Below are positions 9,847 to 17,944 of a stretch of DNA of 64,000 nt, piece by piece (position 1 is the first letter of the stretch; the number at the start of each line of letters is the position of its first letter). The DNA is from Rhizobium sp. RU20A (GTDB lineage: Bacteria > Pseudomonadota > Alphaproteobacteria > Rhizobiales > Rhizobiaceae): positions 30,906 to 94,905 of the forward strand of contig NZ_FTMB01000012.1 in NCBI RefSeq assembly GCF_900155885.1, in the 5' to 3' direction. A program made the translations under genes and the position numbers. The notes under the pieces were generated by a model, which did no database searches, was not told the DNA's origin, and was given only the letters and a program-made list of their open reading frames with translations.

Positions 9847-10686
9847 ATGCCGTTTTCCGGAACCGATGCCTATATTGCCGACAAGGACCTGCTGGTGGCC
9901 GTCAATGCCGCCATCCGGCTCCAGCGCCCGCTTCTGGTGAAGGGCGAGCCGGGCACCGGCAAGACCGAGCTTGCCCGGCAGGTGGCGAGCAAACTCGGCG
10001 CGCCCTTCATCGAGTGGAACGTGAAATCCACCACCAAGGCGCAGCAAGGGCTTTACGATTACGATGCCGTCTCGCGGCTGCGCGACAGCCAGCTCGGCGA
10101 CGCGAAGGTCAACGACATCGCCAACTATATCCGCCGTGGTAAGCTGTGGCAGGCCTTCGAGACGGACAGCCGCGCCGTGCTGCTGATCGACGAGATCGAC
10201 AAGGCTGACATCGAGTTTCCGAACGATCTGTTGCAGGAACTCGACCGGATGGAGTTCCACGTCTACGAGACCGGCGAGACGATCACGGCCCGACACCGGC
10301 CGATCGTCATCATCACTTCCAACAACGAAAAGGAACTACCGGACGCCTTTCTGCGCCGCTGTTTCTTCCACTTCATCCCCTTTCCCGATGCAGAGACGCT
10401 GGCGCGGATCGTGGAGGTGCATTTCCCGGGCATCCGCCGCAATCTTCTCTCTCAGGCCCTCGCCACCTTCTTCGAGATCCGCAATGTGCAGGGGCTGAAA
10501 AAGAAGCCTTCGACCTCGGAGGCGCTGGATTGGATCCGCCTTCTGGTTGCCGATGACGTGGACCCGGCCGATCTGAGGGCCGACGCGAAGACAATGTTGC
10601 CGAAGCTCTACGGGGCGCTACTGAAAAACGAGCAGGATGTGCATCTCTTCGAGCGGCTGGCCTTCATGAGCCGGCGCGAGAGCTGA
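9847..10686 (+). CDS. MoxR-family AAA+ ATPase
   Basis: A 279-residue AAA+ protein. Walker A is GEPGTGKT (33-40), Walker B is LLIDEIDKAD (about 112-121), sensor 1 is IITSNNEKELP, and the arginine finger lies in FLRRCFFHFIPFP. MoxR ATPases act as chaperones that activate or assemble partner proteins, typically with a VWA-domain protein encoded next to them. Here the VWA gene is 1.6 kb away (12255), separated by metA and a GNAT gene. The ATG at 9847 is chosen over an in-frame TTG at 9832 because CCGGAG precedes it at proper spacing. Confidence 0.9.
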   Translation: MPFSGTDAYIADKDLLVAVNAAIRLQRPLLVKGEPGTGKTELARQVASKLGAPFIEWNVKSTTKAQQGLYDYDAVSRLRDSQLGDAKVNDIANYIRRGKLWQAFETDSRAVLLIDEIDKADIEFPNDLLQELDRMEFHVYETGETITARHRPIVIITSNNEKELPDAFLRRCFFHFIPFPDAETLARIVEVHFPGIRRNLLSQALATFFEIRNVQGLKKKPSTSEALDWIRLLVADDVDPADLRADAKTMLPKLYGALLKNEQDVHLFERLAFMSRRES

Positions 10687-10732
10687 GACCGGCGTCACAT
10701 TGATTCTGCGTGAAAGTGGGCGTATGAACAGC

Positions 10733-10787
10733 GCTTGTGGTGATTTGCCGGCCGGCTTGCAGCCACGTTAAACAAGTTGCTAAAGGG
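10733..10787 (+). promoter_or_regulatory. SAM-II riboswitch upstream of metA
   Basis: The conserved SAM-II pseudoknot sequence is present: GTGGTGATTTGCCGGCCGG, then CTTGCAGCCACG, TTAAACAAG and GCTAAAG. GTGG (10737-10740) pairs with CCAC (10763-10766), and the downstream pairing region follows. SAM-II is known almost only from alphaproteobacteria, where it shuts off methionine biosynthesis genes when S-adenosylmethionine is plentiful. The metA start is about 73 bases downstream. Confidence 0.95.
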
Positions 10788-10860
10788 CCGCGGGGAGAAG
10801 GACTTCCGTGGACCGTTGGCGATTTGATGCAGCCGGCTTTCCAGTGTCGAAGTGAGCCCC

Positions 10861-11781
10861 ATGCCGATCAAGATTCCCGATGCACTGCCCGCGTTCCAGA
10901 CCCTCGTTTCCGAGGGCGTGCGGGTGATGACGGAAACCGTGGCCATCCGTCAGGATATCCGTCCGCTGCAGATCGGCCTGCTCAATCTCATGCCGAACAA
11001 GATCAAGACCGAGATCCAGATGGCGCGCCTTGTCGGCGCCTCGCCGCTGCAGGTGGAGTTTTCGCTGGTGCGCGTTGGTGGCCACCGGGCAAAGAACACC
11101 TCCGAAGAACATCTCCTCTCCTTCTACAATACTTGGGAAGAGATCCGGCACCGCAAGTTCGACGGCTTCATCATCACCGGCGCACCGGTGGAAACGCTGG
11201 ACTACGAGGACGTGACCTACTGGGACGAGATGAAGCAGATTCTCGACTGGACGGAAACCAACGTCCATTCGACGCTCAACATCTGCTGGGGCGCGATGGC
11301 CGCCATCTACCACTTCCACAAGGTGCCGAAATATACGCTGAAGGAGAAGGCCTTCGGGGTGTTCCGCCACCACAATCGCAAGCCGTCCTCGGTCTTCCTC
11401 AACGGGTTCTCGGATGACTTCCAGATTCCCGTGTCGCGCTGGACGGAGGTGCGGGCCGAGGATATCGCGCGCGTACCTGACCTCGATATCCTCATGGAAT
11501 CGGACGAGACGGGTGTGTGTTTCGTGGAAGAGAAGGGCGGCAAGCGGCTCTATGTCTTCAACCATGTTGAATACGATTCCACCTCGCTGGCCGATGAGTA
11601 TTTCCGCGATGCGAATGCAGGTGTTCCCATCCGGCTACCGAAGAACTATTTTCCCCACAACGACCCGTCGATCCCGCCCCAGAACCGCTGGCGCAGCCAT
11701 GCGCATCTCCTGTTCGGCAACTGGATCAACGAGATTTACCAGACGACGCCCTATGATCTGAACGCGATCGGCAAGGGGTGA
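10861..11781 (+). CDS. metAA: Homoserine O-acetyltransferase, MetA-type (MetAA)
   Basis: A 306-residue enzyme that acylates homoserine in methionine synthesis. The class-I glutamine-amidotransferase-like triad is seen as Cys142 (NICWGA), His235 and Glu237 (NHVEYD). Residue 111 is Glu (GAPVETLDY); in the MetA family Glu at this position is associated with acetyl-CoA use and Gly with succinyl-CoA, so the product is probably O-acetylhomoserine despite the common name homoserine succinyltransferase. The ATG at 10861 follows the SAM-II riboswitch; an in-frame GTG at 10852 is less likely. Confidence 0.93.
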   Translation: MPIKIPDALPAFQTLVSEGVRVMTETVAIRQDIRPLQIGLLNLMPNKIKTEIQMARLVGASPLQVEFSLVRVGGHRAKNTSEEHLLSFYNTWEEIRHRKFDGFIITGAPVETLDYEDVTYWDEMKQILDWTETNVHSTLNICWGAMAAIYHFHKVPKYTLKEKAFGVFRHHNRKPSSVFLNGFSDDFQIPVSRWTEVRAEDIARVPDLDILMESDETGVCFVEEKGGKRLYVFNHVEYDSTSLADEYFRDANAGVPIRLPKNYFPHNDPSIPPQNRWRSHAHLLFGNWINEIYQTTPYDLNAIGKG

Positions 11782-11801
11782 TCGAACGCAGGAGAAGAGC
11801 C

Positions 11802-12251
11802 ATGTCCGGTCTCGTTATTCGCCCCATCGAAGCGGCAGACGAGGCCGACTGGCGCCGCCTGTGGACAGCCTATCTGATGTTCTATGAAACCGTGCTGCCG
11901 GAGACGGTGTACGCCTCCACTTTCGCGCGCCTGACGAGCGGCGCGCAGGGGGAGTTTCGCGGCTTTCTTGCCCTTGTCGATGGGCAGCCGGTTGGTCTCA
12001 CCCACTACGTCTTTCATCGGACCTGCTGGGCTGTCGGCGATTCCTGCTATCTTCAGGACCTTTTCGCCGATCCGACCGTCCGGGGACGCGGCATCGGACG
12101 CGCGCTGATCGAGGCCGTCTATGCGGCGGCTGAGGCGCAAGGCGCCGCCAAGGTCTACTGGCTGACGCAGGAGTTCAATCATACGGCCCGGCAGCTCTAT
12201 GACCGGATCGCCGCCAAGACGCCGTTCATCGTCTACAGCAAGGCCCTTTGA
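11802..12251 (+). CDS. GNAT-family N-acetyltransferase
   Basis: A 149-residue acetyltransferase. The acetyl-CoA-binding motif A is clear: LQDLFADPTVRGRGIGRALI (about 82-101), with the R-G-x-G-I-G core. Further on, YWLTQEFNHTARQLYDRIA is the usual C-terminal part. The substrate is unknown. ATG 11802 follows CAGGAGAAG at normal spacing. The gene begins 20 bases after metA and its stop codon lies 3 bases before the VWA start, so metA, this gene and the VWA gene form one transcription unit, presumably including the SAM-II control. Confidence 0.87.
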   Translation: MSGLVIRPIEAADEADWRRLWTAYLMFYETVLPETVYASTFARLTSGAQGEFRGFLALVDGQPVGLTHYVFHRTCWAVGDSCYLQDLFADPTVRGRGIGRALIEAVYAAAEAQGAAKVYWLTQEFNHTARQLYDRIAAKTPFIVYSKAL

Positions 12252-12254
12252 GTG

Positions 12255-13439
12255 ATGCTGATCCCCTTCTTCCTGATGCTGAGGGCGGAGCGCGTACCGG
12301 TGACGCTGCGCGAGCTTCTCGTGCTTCTGGAGGGCATGGAGGCCGGGCTTGTCGATTTCGACGTCGAGTCCTTCTATTTCCTGGCGCGGGCGGCGCTCAT
12401 CAAGGACGAGCGGCACATCGATCGCTTTGACCGTGTCTTTGCCCAATGCTTCAAGGGGCTGGATCTCGTCTCCGGTGTGGAGGGGGAGGGGCCGCGGCCG
12501 CTTCCGGAGGAATGGCTGCGCAAGCTGGCGGAGCGGCACCTCACCGAGGAGGAGAAAGCGCTGATCGAGAGCCTTGGCGGTTTCGACGCACTGATGGAGA
12601 CCCTGCGCCAACGGCTAGCCGAGCAGAAGGAGCGGCATCAGGGCGGCTCGAAGTGGATCGGCACCGCCGGCACCTCTCCCTTCGGCGCCTATGGCTACAA
12701 TCCCGAGGGCGTTCGGATCGGGCAGGCGGAGTCCCGGCATCGGCGAGCGGTCAAAGTCTGGGACCGGCGCGACTTTCGCGACTATGACGACGACGTCGAA
12801 TTCGGCACGCGCAACATCAAGGTGGCGCTGCGGCGCCTGCGCCGTTTCGTGCGCGAGGGGGCGGCGGACGAACTGGATCTGCCCGCCACGATCCGCGCAA
12901 CCGCCGAGCAGGGCTATATCGATGTCGTGACGCGGCCGGAACGGCGCAATGCCGTGCGCATGCTGATGTTTCTCGATGTCGGCGGCTCCATGGACGGGCA
13001 CGTGCGGGATGTGGAGATGTTGTTTTCCGCCGCGCGCTCCGAATTCCGGCATCTCGAACACTTCTACTTCCACAACTGCGTCTATGAGGGTGTGTGGAAG
13101 ACGAACAGCCGACGACATGTGGACCGGATCGCGACAGAGGAGGTGCTGCGCACCTATGGGTCCGGCTATAAGCTGTGCTTCGTGGGCGATGCCGCCATGA
13201 GCCCCTATGAGCTCACGCATTCCGGCGGCTCGGTCGAGCACTGGAACAGCGAGCCGGGCGCGCTCTGGCTGGAGCGGCTGGCCACGCAGTTTCCCGGCCA
13301 TGTCTGGCTGAACCCCGTTAGACCGGACTACTGGGGCTATACGGCCTCGATCGGCCTTGTGCAGCGGCTGATGGGCGGGCGGATGTTTCCGTTGACGCTG
13401 TCGGGCCTGACGGATGCCATGCGCGCGCTGCTGCGTTGA
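12255..13439 (+). CDS. VWA domain-containing protein (CoxE-like)
   Basis: A 394-residue soluble protein whose C-terminal half is a von Willebrand factor A domain. The metal-binding (MIDAS) segment reads LDVGGSMDGH, so the first Ser of the usual DxSxS is Gly, a form found in this CoxE-like group. An N-terminal helical region (1-120) precedes a conserved GTSPFGAYGYNPEGVRIG stretch. Such proteins are the usual partners of MoxR ATPases. The ATG at 12255 is 3 bases from the GNAT stop; an overlapping GTG at 12252 adds one residue. Separation from its MoxR partner (9847) by metA is unusual. Confidence 0.85.
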   Translation: MLIPFFLMLRAERVPVTLRELLVLLEGMEAGLVDFDVESFYFLARAALIKDERHIDRFDRVFAQCFKGLDLVSGVEGEGPRPLPEEWLRKLAERHLTEEEKALIESLGGFDALMETLRQRLAEQKERHQGGSKWIGTAGTSPFGAYGYNPEGVRIGQAESRHRRAVKVWDRRDFRDYDDDVEFGTRNIKVALRRLRRFVREGAADELDLPATIRATAEQGYIDVVTRPERRNAVRMLMFLDVGGSMDGHVRDVEMLFSAARSEFRHLEHFYFHNCVYEGVWKTNSRRHVDRIATEEVLRTYGSGYKLCFVGDAAMSPYELTHSGGSVEHWNSEPGALWLERLATQFPGHVWLNPVRPDYWGYTASIGLVQRLMGGRMFPLTLSGLTDAMRALLR

Positions 13440-13534
13440 CGGCTCAATTGTATGATTTATCGGTTGCGGTGATGCGGAATTTGCCGCAGGTTCGCCGCGC
13501 CTGCCGCGAGGAGCAGGCCGATGGGAGGATGGGG

Positions 13535-14548
13535 ATGATGCGCGAGCATTTCGGCGTGTTGCCGACGGGTGAAGTGGTGGAACGGGTCACGCTTGTCGGC
13601 GGCGGGCTGACGGCGAACATTCTGACCTATGGCGCCGTCATTCACGATCTCCGGCTGGACGGACATCAGCCGGCACTTGTCCTGGGTTTCGAGACGCTTC
13701 AGTCCTATCTCGACCATTCTCCCTTTTTCGGCGCGACACCGGGGCGATGCTCCAACCGCATCGCGGATGGCGTCTTCAGCATTGACGGGAGCGCCTTTCA
13801 TCTGGAGCGGAACGAGAAAGGCGTGACCCATCTGCATGGCGGCAGCGATGGTCTGGCCGTTCGCAACTGGGAGATCGTCGACCTCGGAGCCGATTTCGTC
13901 GTGCTGGGGATCACGGACCCGGATGGGCGCGCCGGCTATCCAGGCAATTGCCGCGTCACGGCGCGCTACAGCCTCTCAGAAGGCGGGACGTTGGGTGTGG
14001 TCTACCAATCGACGAGCGATGCCGCCACGCTCTGCAATATCTGCCAGCACAGCTATTTCAATCTGGATGGCCGGCCGGATGCCTTCGACCACGTCATCTC
14101 CATAGCGGCCGATCATTATCTGCCGGTGGATGATCGGCTCATCCCGACCGGAGAGGTTCGGCCGGTCGATGGAACCGTTTTCGACCTGCGCCAGCCCACC
14201 GCCTTGCAGGTGCAGCGGCACGGCGAAAAGATCGCGTACGATCATAATTTCTGCCTGTCACCCGAAAGGGGCGAGATGCGTAGCGCGGCGCGGGTGACGA
14301 GCCCGCATTCGGGCGTTTCGCTGGAGGTACGGACCACGGAGCCCGGGGTGCAACTCTATACGGGCGTGATGATACCGGCGATGCAAGTGCCAGGGCTGGA
14401 TGGCCGCGTCTACGGTCCCTTTGCCGGCTTCTGCCTCGAGACCCAGGTCTGGCCGGATGCGATCAACCACGCAGGCTTTCCGAACGCCATCCTGCGTCCC
14501 GGCGAGACGCTGCTTCAGGAGACAGCGTACATTTTCACGAAAGGGTGA
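13535..14548 (+). CDS. galM: Aldose 1-epimerase (galactose mutarotase)
   Basis: A 337-residue enzyme that interconverts alpha and beta anomers of hexoses. Visible family features are CSNRIADG near the substrate site, the catalytic His in CQHSYFNLDG, the Asp in DHNFCL and the catalytic Glu in GFCLETQVWPDAINH. A longer open frame starts at 13436, but the homologous sequence begins at MMREHFG and the best ribosome binding site (GGGAGG) suits ATG 13535. It follows the VWA gene by about 95 bases and ends at a strong shared terminator. Confidence 0.9.
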   Translation: MMREHFGVLPTGEVVERVTLVGGGLTANILTYGAVIHDLRLDGHQPALVLGFETLQSYLDHSPFFGATPGRCSNRIADGVFSIDGSAFHLERNEKGVTHLHGGSDGLAVRNWEIVDLGADFVVLGITDPDGRAGYPGNCRVTARYSLSEGGTLGVVYQSTSDAATLCNICQHSYFNLDGRPDAFDHVISIAADHYLPVDDRLIPTGEVRPVDGTVFDLRQPTALQVQRHGEKIAYDHNFCLSPERGEMRSAARVTSPHSGVSLEVRTTEPGVQLYTGVMIPAMQVPGLDGRVYGPFAGFCLETQVWPDAINHAGFPNAILRPGETLLQETAYIFTKG

Positions 14549-14570
14549 CGCGGGGCCCATCGCTTGCTGA

Positions 14571-14608
14571 AACGAAGAACGGCGCGGAAACCCGCGCCGT
14601 TCTTCGTT
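14571..14608. terminator. Bidirectional terminator hairpin between galM and rpoH
   Basis: A perfect 17-bp stem: AACGAAGAACGGCGCGG (14571-14587) pairs with the complementary arm ending TTCTTCGTT (to 14608) around a very short loop. It serves the convergent galM and rpoH genes. There is no long T-run, but stem stability is extreme. Confidence 0.8.
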
Positions 14609-14633
14609 GCCATTGTCTGAACTTCGATGCCGC

Positions 14634-15500
14634 TCACGCCATGCCGGTGGCCAGCACCGGGGCCCGGGCGACAAGGGCGCTGCGAAGTTTCTCGAGGGCG
14701 CGCGTTTCAATCTGGCGGACGCGCTCCTTGGAAATGCCGAGGTCCGCACCAAGTTCTTCCAGCGTCGCGCCCATTTCGGACAGGCGGCGGGCCTTGATGA
14801 TCTTCATCTCGCGGTCGTTGAGGGAGGTCAGGGCATCCTTCAACCATTCACGACGACGCTCACCATCGATAATATCGCCGACCTGCTCATCGGGAAGCGG
14901 TTCGTCGCTGGCAAGGAAATCCATCCGTTCGGCACCATCGGGCTCGCCGGAGGAGACGGGAGCTTGGAGTGAGGTGTCGCTCCCGGAAAGGCGCGCATCC
15001 ATGGTCTGAACGTCGCGCACACTCACCCCGAGCGCTGTGGCGATCTGTTCATGCATGGCCTGGGCGGTCAGTTGCTGATCGCCCTGGGCGAGCCGCGCGC
15101 GCAGGCGGCGCAGGTTGAAGAACAGCGCCTTCTGGGCAGAACTCGTACCGCCGCGGACGATCGACCAGTTGCGCAGGACGTAATCCTGCATGGAGGCGCG
15201 AATCCACCAGGTGGCATAGGTGGAGAAGCGGACGTCGCGACCGGGCTCGAAGCGGGCAGCGGCTTCAAGGAGGCCGACGTAGCCTTCCTGTACGAGATCG
15301 CCCATGGGAAGGCCGAAATGGCGAAACTTGGTGGCCATGGAGACGACGAGGCGCATGTGCGCCATGGCAATGCGGTTGCGCGCCTCCTGGTCGTCATTCT
15401 CGCGCCAGGCGATGGCGAGATCCTGCTCCTCCTGGCGCTCCAGATAGGGGGCGGCCATGGCGATCTTGATGAGGCGTCTTTCTGCACTCTGGTTCTTCAT
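14634..15500 (-). CDS. rpoH: RNA polymerase sigma-32 factor, RpoH2 type
   Basis: A 288-residue sigma factor of the heat-shock group. Region 2 is seen in AHMRLVVSMATKFRHFGLP and GDLVQEGYVGLLEAA, then the -10-recognition helix VRFSTYATWWIRASMQDYVL; the RpoH box region reads SSAQKALFFNLRRLR; region 4.2 (EELGADLGISKERVRQIE) recognises the -35 element. The N-terminus (MKNQSAERRLIKIAMAAPYL) resembles rhizobial RpoH2 more than RpoH1. In Sinorhizobium meliloti rpoH2 is transcribed by the general stress sigma factor RpoE2, and a matching promoter is seen upstream here (15727-15751). Confidence 0.92.
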   Translation of the reverse strand: MKNQSAERRLIKIAMAAPYLERQEEQDLAIAWRENDDQEARNRIAMAHMRLVVSMATKFRHFGLPMGDLVQEGYVGLLEAAARFEPGRDVRFSTYATWWIRASMQDYVLRNWSIVRGGTSSAQKALFFNLRRLRARLAQGDQQLTAQAMHEQIATALGVSVRDVQTMDARLSGSDTSLQAPVSSGEPDGAERMDFLASDEPLPDEQVGDIIDGERRREWLKDALTSLNDREMKIIKARRLSEMGATLEELGADLGISKERVRQIETRALEKLRSALVARAPVLATGMA

Positions 15501-15951
15501 GGGAAAGCTCCGTCAGATCGCGCCCTGCGCGTCACGAGTTCGACCGGCAACCAGCAGAAAGAGAGGATCACCAGGATCGGTATCGACGGAAACAGGCGCT
15601 TCCGGCTTGACAGGATTCCGGGTGGTTCTATCTCTCCGCTCACAACGAGAAAACAGGCGGGGCACGATTGGGAGGCTTCATGGACCGGCTGCTGCCGGGC
15701 GGAGCCATGTCCGTCGGCGTGTGTAAAACGCCGCGTCCTGAAAAAAGTTCCGGCGCCCCTTGAAAATTTCAGCGCGAAACGCGCCTTTTCTTTTCTGTAG
15801 TCCGCGTTAGGTGCGCGGCGCTGAACGCGTTCGGAAGACACTTCCAATAAGTCTTTGTTAAAGAAAGAATATTTTCCAGACGGCCTCTCGCATTCGCCGG
15901 GCAGTGCCGCTCCATGGCCCTCAAGACCAGTCCGTACCCTTCATAAGGCAC
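15501..15951. other. Long upstream region of rpoH
   Basis: About 450 bases between rpoH and the carD terminator. It contains the ECF-type promoter for rpoH and an untranslated leader of roughly 220 bases. A possible reading frame on the minus strand (15497-15847) looks random and lacks a ribosome binding site. No other RNA motif was recognised. Confidence 0.5.
15727..15751 (-). promoter_or_regulatory. EcfG/RpoE2-type promoter of rpoH
   Basis: On the minus strand GGAAC (15751-15747) is followed by exactly 16 bases and CGTT (15730-15727), a full match to the alphaproteobacterial general-stress promoter GGAAC-N16/17-CGTT. It points toward rpoH, about 227 bases upstream of its start. Dependence of rpoH2 on RpoE2 is established in Sinorhizobium meliloti. 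Confidence 0.75.
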
Positions 15952-15978
15952 AAAAAAACCCGGGCAAGGCCCGGGCTT
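15952..15978 (-). terminator. Rho-independent terminator of carD
   Basis: Read on the minus strand, GCCCGGG, a short loop and CCCGGGT are followed by a run of seven T. It lies 24 bases after the carD stop. Confidence 0.85.
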
Positions 15979-16001
15979 TCGTCGTCAGGAGAGAGCGAAA
16001 A

Positions 16002-16571
16002 TCAGGCCGCTTCGTCCTGGCTATCGTCTTCATCGACGGCCTTGCCACGCTTCGGACCCTTGTTGAGGTGAGTCTCGACGAGGCGAACCGCTTCGGTTTC
16101 CGACATCTTGTTGACGGCTGCGATTTCGCGAGCCATGCGGTCGAGGGCGGCTTCATAAAGCTGACGCTCGGAATAGGACTGTTCTGGCTGGTTTTCGGCG
16201 CGGTAGAGGTCGCGAACGACTTCCGCGATCGCGATCAGGTCGCCGGAATTGATCTTCGCATCATATTCCTGCGCACGGCGCGACCACATGGTGCGCTTGA
16301 CGCGGGCCTTGCCTTGGACGACCTTGAGTGCACGCTCGACGAAATCGGTTTCCGACAGCTTGCGCATGCCAATGCTCACGGCCTTTGCGACCGGAACCTT
16401 GAGACGCATCTTGTCCTTTTCGAAGTCGATGACAAAAAGCTCGAGCTTCATGCCGGCGACTTCCTGCTCTTCGATTGCGACGATTTGGCCCACGCCATGG
16501 GCGGGATAGACGATGGATTCACCGGTCTTGAAGCCGTGGCGGTTCGAAGATTTCTTCTGCTGGGTCGTCAT
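16002..16571 (-). CDS. carD: CarD-family transcriptional regulator
   Basis: A 189-residue protein. Residues about 13-75 form the CarD/TRCF RNA-polymerase-interaction domain (FKTGESIVYPAHGVGQI, then a MKLELFVIDFEKDKMRLKVP segment); the rest is helical and binds promoter DNA, ending in a charged tail. CarD proteins stabilise open promoter complexes, especially at rRNA promoters. An upstream frame extends to 16676 but the domain begins right after ATG 16571. It is monocistronic, with its own terminator downstream. Confidence 0.92.
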   Translation of the reverse strand: MTTQQKKSSNRHGFKTGESIVYPAHGVGQIVAIEEQEVAGMKLELFVIDFEKDKMRLKVPVAKAVSIGMRKLSETDFVERALKVVQGKARVKRTMWSRRAQEYDAKINSGDLIAIAEVVRDLYRAENQPEQSYSERQLYEAALDRMAREIAAVNKMSETEAVRLVETHLNKGPKRGKAVDEDDSQDEAA

Positions 16572-16957
16572 TCGTTTTAAAAACTCCCTGTTACGCTCCC
16601 GGTTTGGGGCCGGGGCCGGGTCAACAAGGCCCGGGATCGGCGGTGAACGCCGGATGACACCTGCTGGTCCGCCCACAATGACAAACGCAAAGACGACACG
16701 TCCACAAACGGCAACGGAACGTTGCGAGTTAAAATGTCGGTCGTCGAGGGGATCGTTTGCTTTCGTGATGGTTTCGGGCGCGCAAGAACGCCCCGAGTTG
16801 GATCAGTTTTCAGACCCTATCACAAAAAACTGTCGAAATCAATAATTTGCTTTGACAGGCAGCCAAAGATCGGGGGTCCTGGGCGCCGCTGCTTCGCGAA
16901 CCGCCCGTACCACTTTGTCGCAACCTCGTGCCTTGGCGCACACCGCCAGCGCTATCG
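16572..16957. other. Intergenic region between fdxA and carD
   Basis: About 386 bases with no supported gene. It must contain the carD promoter on the minus strand; a TTGATT-N17-TAGGGT arrangement near 16820-16850 is one weak candidate. A hairpin CAACG GAA CGTTG near 16710 and GC-rich palindromic text near 16611-16635 are visible but unassigned. Confidence 0.45.
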
Positions 16958-17296
16958 TCAGTTGCCCTCGCCGGGCTCCGGCGAGAAGAACTTTTCGAAC
17001 TTGTCTTCGACGCCGTCCATTTCCTTGGCTTCCGGCAGCGCGTCGCGCTTGACCGTGATGTTCGGCCATTTCACCGCATATTCGGCGTTGATTTTCAGCC
17101 ATTTGTCGAGGCCGGACTCAGTATCCGGCTTGATGGCGCCGGCCGGGCATTCGGGTTCGCAGACGCCGCAGTCGATGCATTCGTCGGGGTGGATGACGAG
17201 GAAGTTCTCGCCTTCGTAGAAACAGTCGACAGGGCAGACCTCGACGCAATCGGTATATTTGCAGCGAATGCAGTTGTCGGTCACGACGTAGGTCAT
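16958..17296 (-). CDS. fdxA: Ferredoxin FdxA (3Fe-4S plus 4Fe-4S)
   Basis: A 112-residue seven-iron ferredoxin that carries electrons in the cytoplasm. The N-terminal half has the cysteine pattern C9..C17...C21P for the 3Fe-4S cluster and [12 protein letters not shown] for the 4Fe-4S cluster. The C-terminal half ([19 protein letters not shown]) is the extension typical of the FdxA/Azotobacter type ferredoxin I. An upstream frame extends to 17338, but the family start MTYVV lies at 17296. Confidence 0.95.
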   Translation of the reverse strand: MTYVVTDNCIRCKYTDCVEVCPVDCFYEGENFLVIHPDECIDCGVCEPECPAGAIKPDTESGLDKWLKINAEYAVKWPNITVKRDALPEAKEMDGVEDKFEKFFSPEPGEGN

Positions 17297-17542
17297 GCGC
17301 AGCTCCAGCCAGGTCTCACATTTGGTCGCAGGCAGCAAGGAAGAGTGAAGGCCGCCCGCCTTGGACCGCCGGATCGTTCAGGGCCCGCAAAGCAGGTGCG
17401 CCCGGCCACCGGCAGCCGTTCACCTAAAGATTTTGCCACGCCTTTGCAAGGCTAAAAGCCTTCGCCAAAAGGCCCCGGAAAGAGACGAATTTTCTCTTTT
17501 TCGGCGCGGCGGATGCCTGTCGGCTCGATTTGCCGCCGCTTG

Positions 17543-17941
17543 TCAGTCGTCGTCGCGCAGGAGACGGTCGATGGCCCGCCGTTCACGCTTGGTCGGCCGT
17601 CCAGCGCCGGGTTCGCGGGCAGCAAAGGCGAGGGGCTGATCCCCCTCGGTGGGTGTGGGTGTCAGGTCCTCGTAGAGAAGCCTCGCCTCTGGATAGGGGC
17701 CGCGCCGCTCACCGGGGCCGAGCACTTTCACGGTCGTGTCGTGGTGGTCGAGATCGAGCACCAGCGTGTCGCCGATGCGCAGCTGAGCCGAGGACTGCGT
17801 CGTGCGCGTGCCGTTGACGCGTACGCGGCCATCCTCGATCAGCTTCTGGGCCAGCGAGCGGGATTTGACCAGCCGCGTGAAGAACAGCCACTTGTCCAGT
17901 CGCTGCCGTGCTTCACCCGTATGCCCGCTTGCTGGCGCCAT
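17543..17941 (-). CDS. S4-domain RNA-binding protein (Hsp15-like)
   Basis: A 132-residue protein. Residues 12-75 are an S4 RNA-binding domain (RQRLDKWLFFTRLVKSRSLA then GRVRVNG), as in Hsp15/HslR, which binds stalled 50S ribosomal subunits. The C-terminal 50 residues are hydrophilic and basic and end RDDD. The gene begins 3 bases after the stop of the large helicase gene on the same strand, so the two are cotranscribed, which suggests a linked role in RNA metabolism. Confidence 0.88.
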   Translation of the reverse strand: MAPASGHTGEARQRLDKWLFFTRLVKSRSLAQKLIEDGRVRVNGTRTTQSSAQLRIGDTLVLDLDHHDTTVKVLGPGERRGPYPEARLLYEDLTPTPTEGDQPLAFAAREPGAGRPTKRERRAIDRLLRDDD

Positions 17942-17944
17942 GCC

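Noticed and set aside
15497..15847. A 116-codon frame upstream of rpoH
   Set aside because: It overlaps the ECF promoter and leader, lacks a ribosome binding site and has no protein-like pattern.
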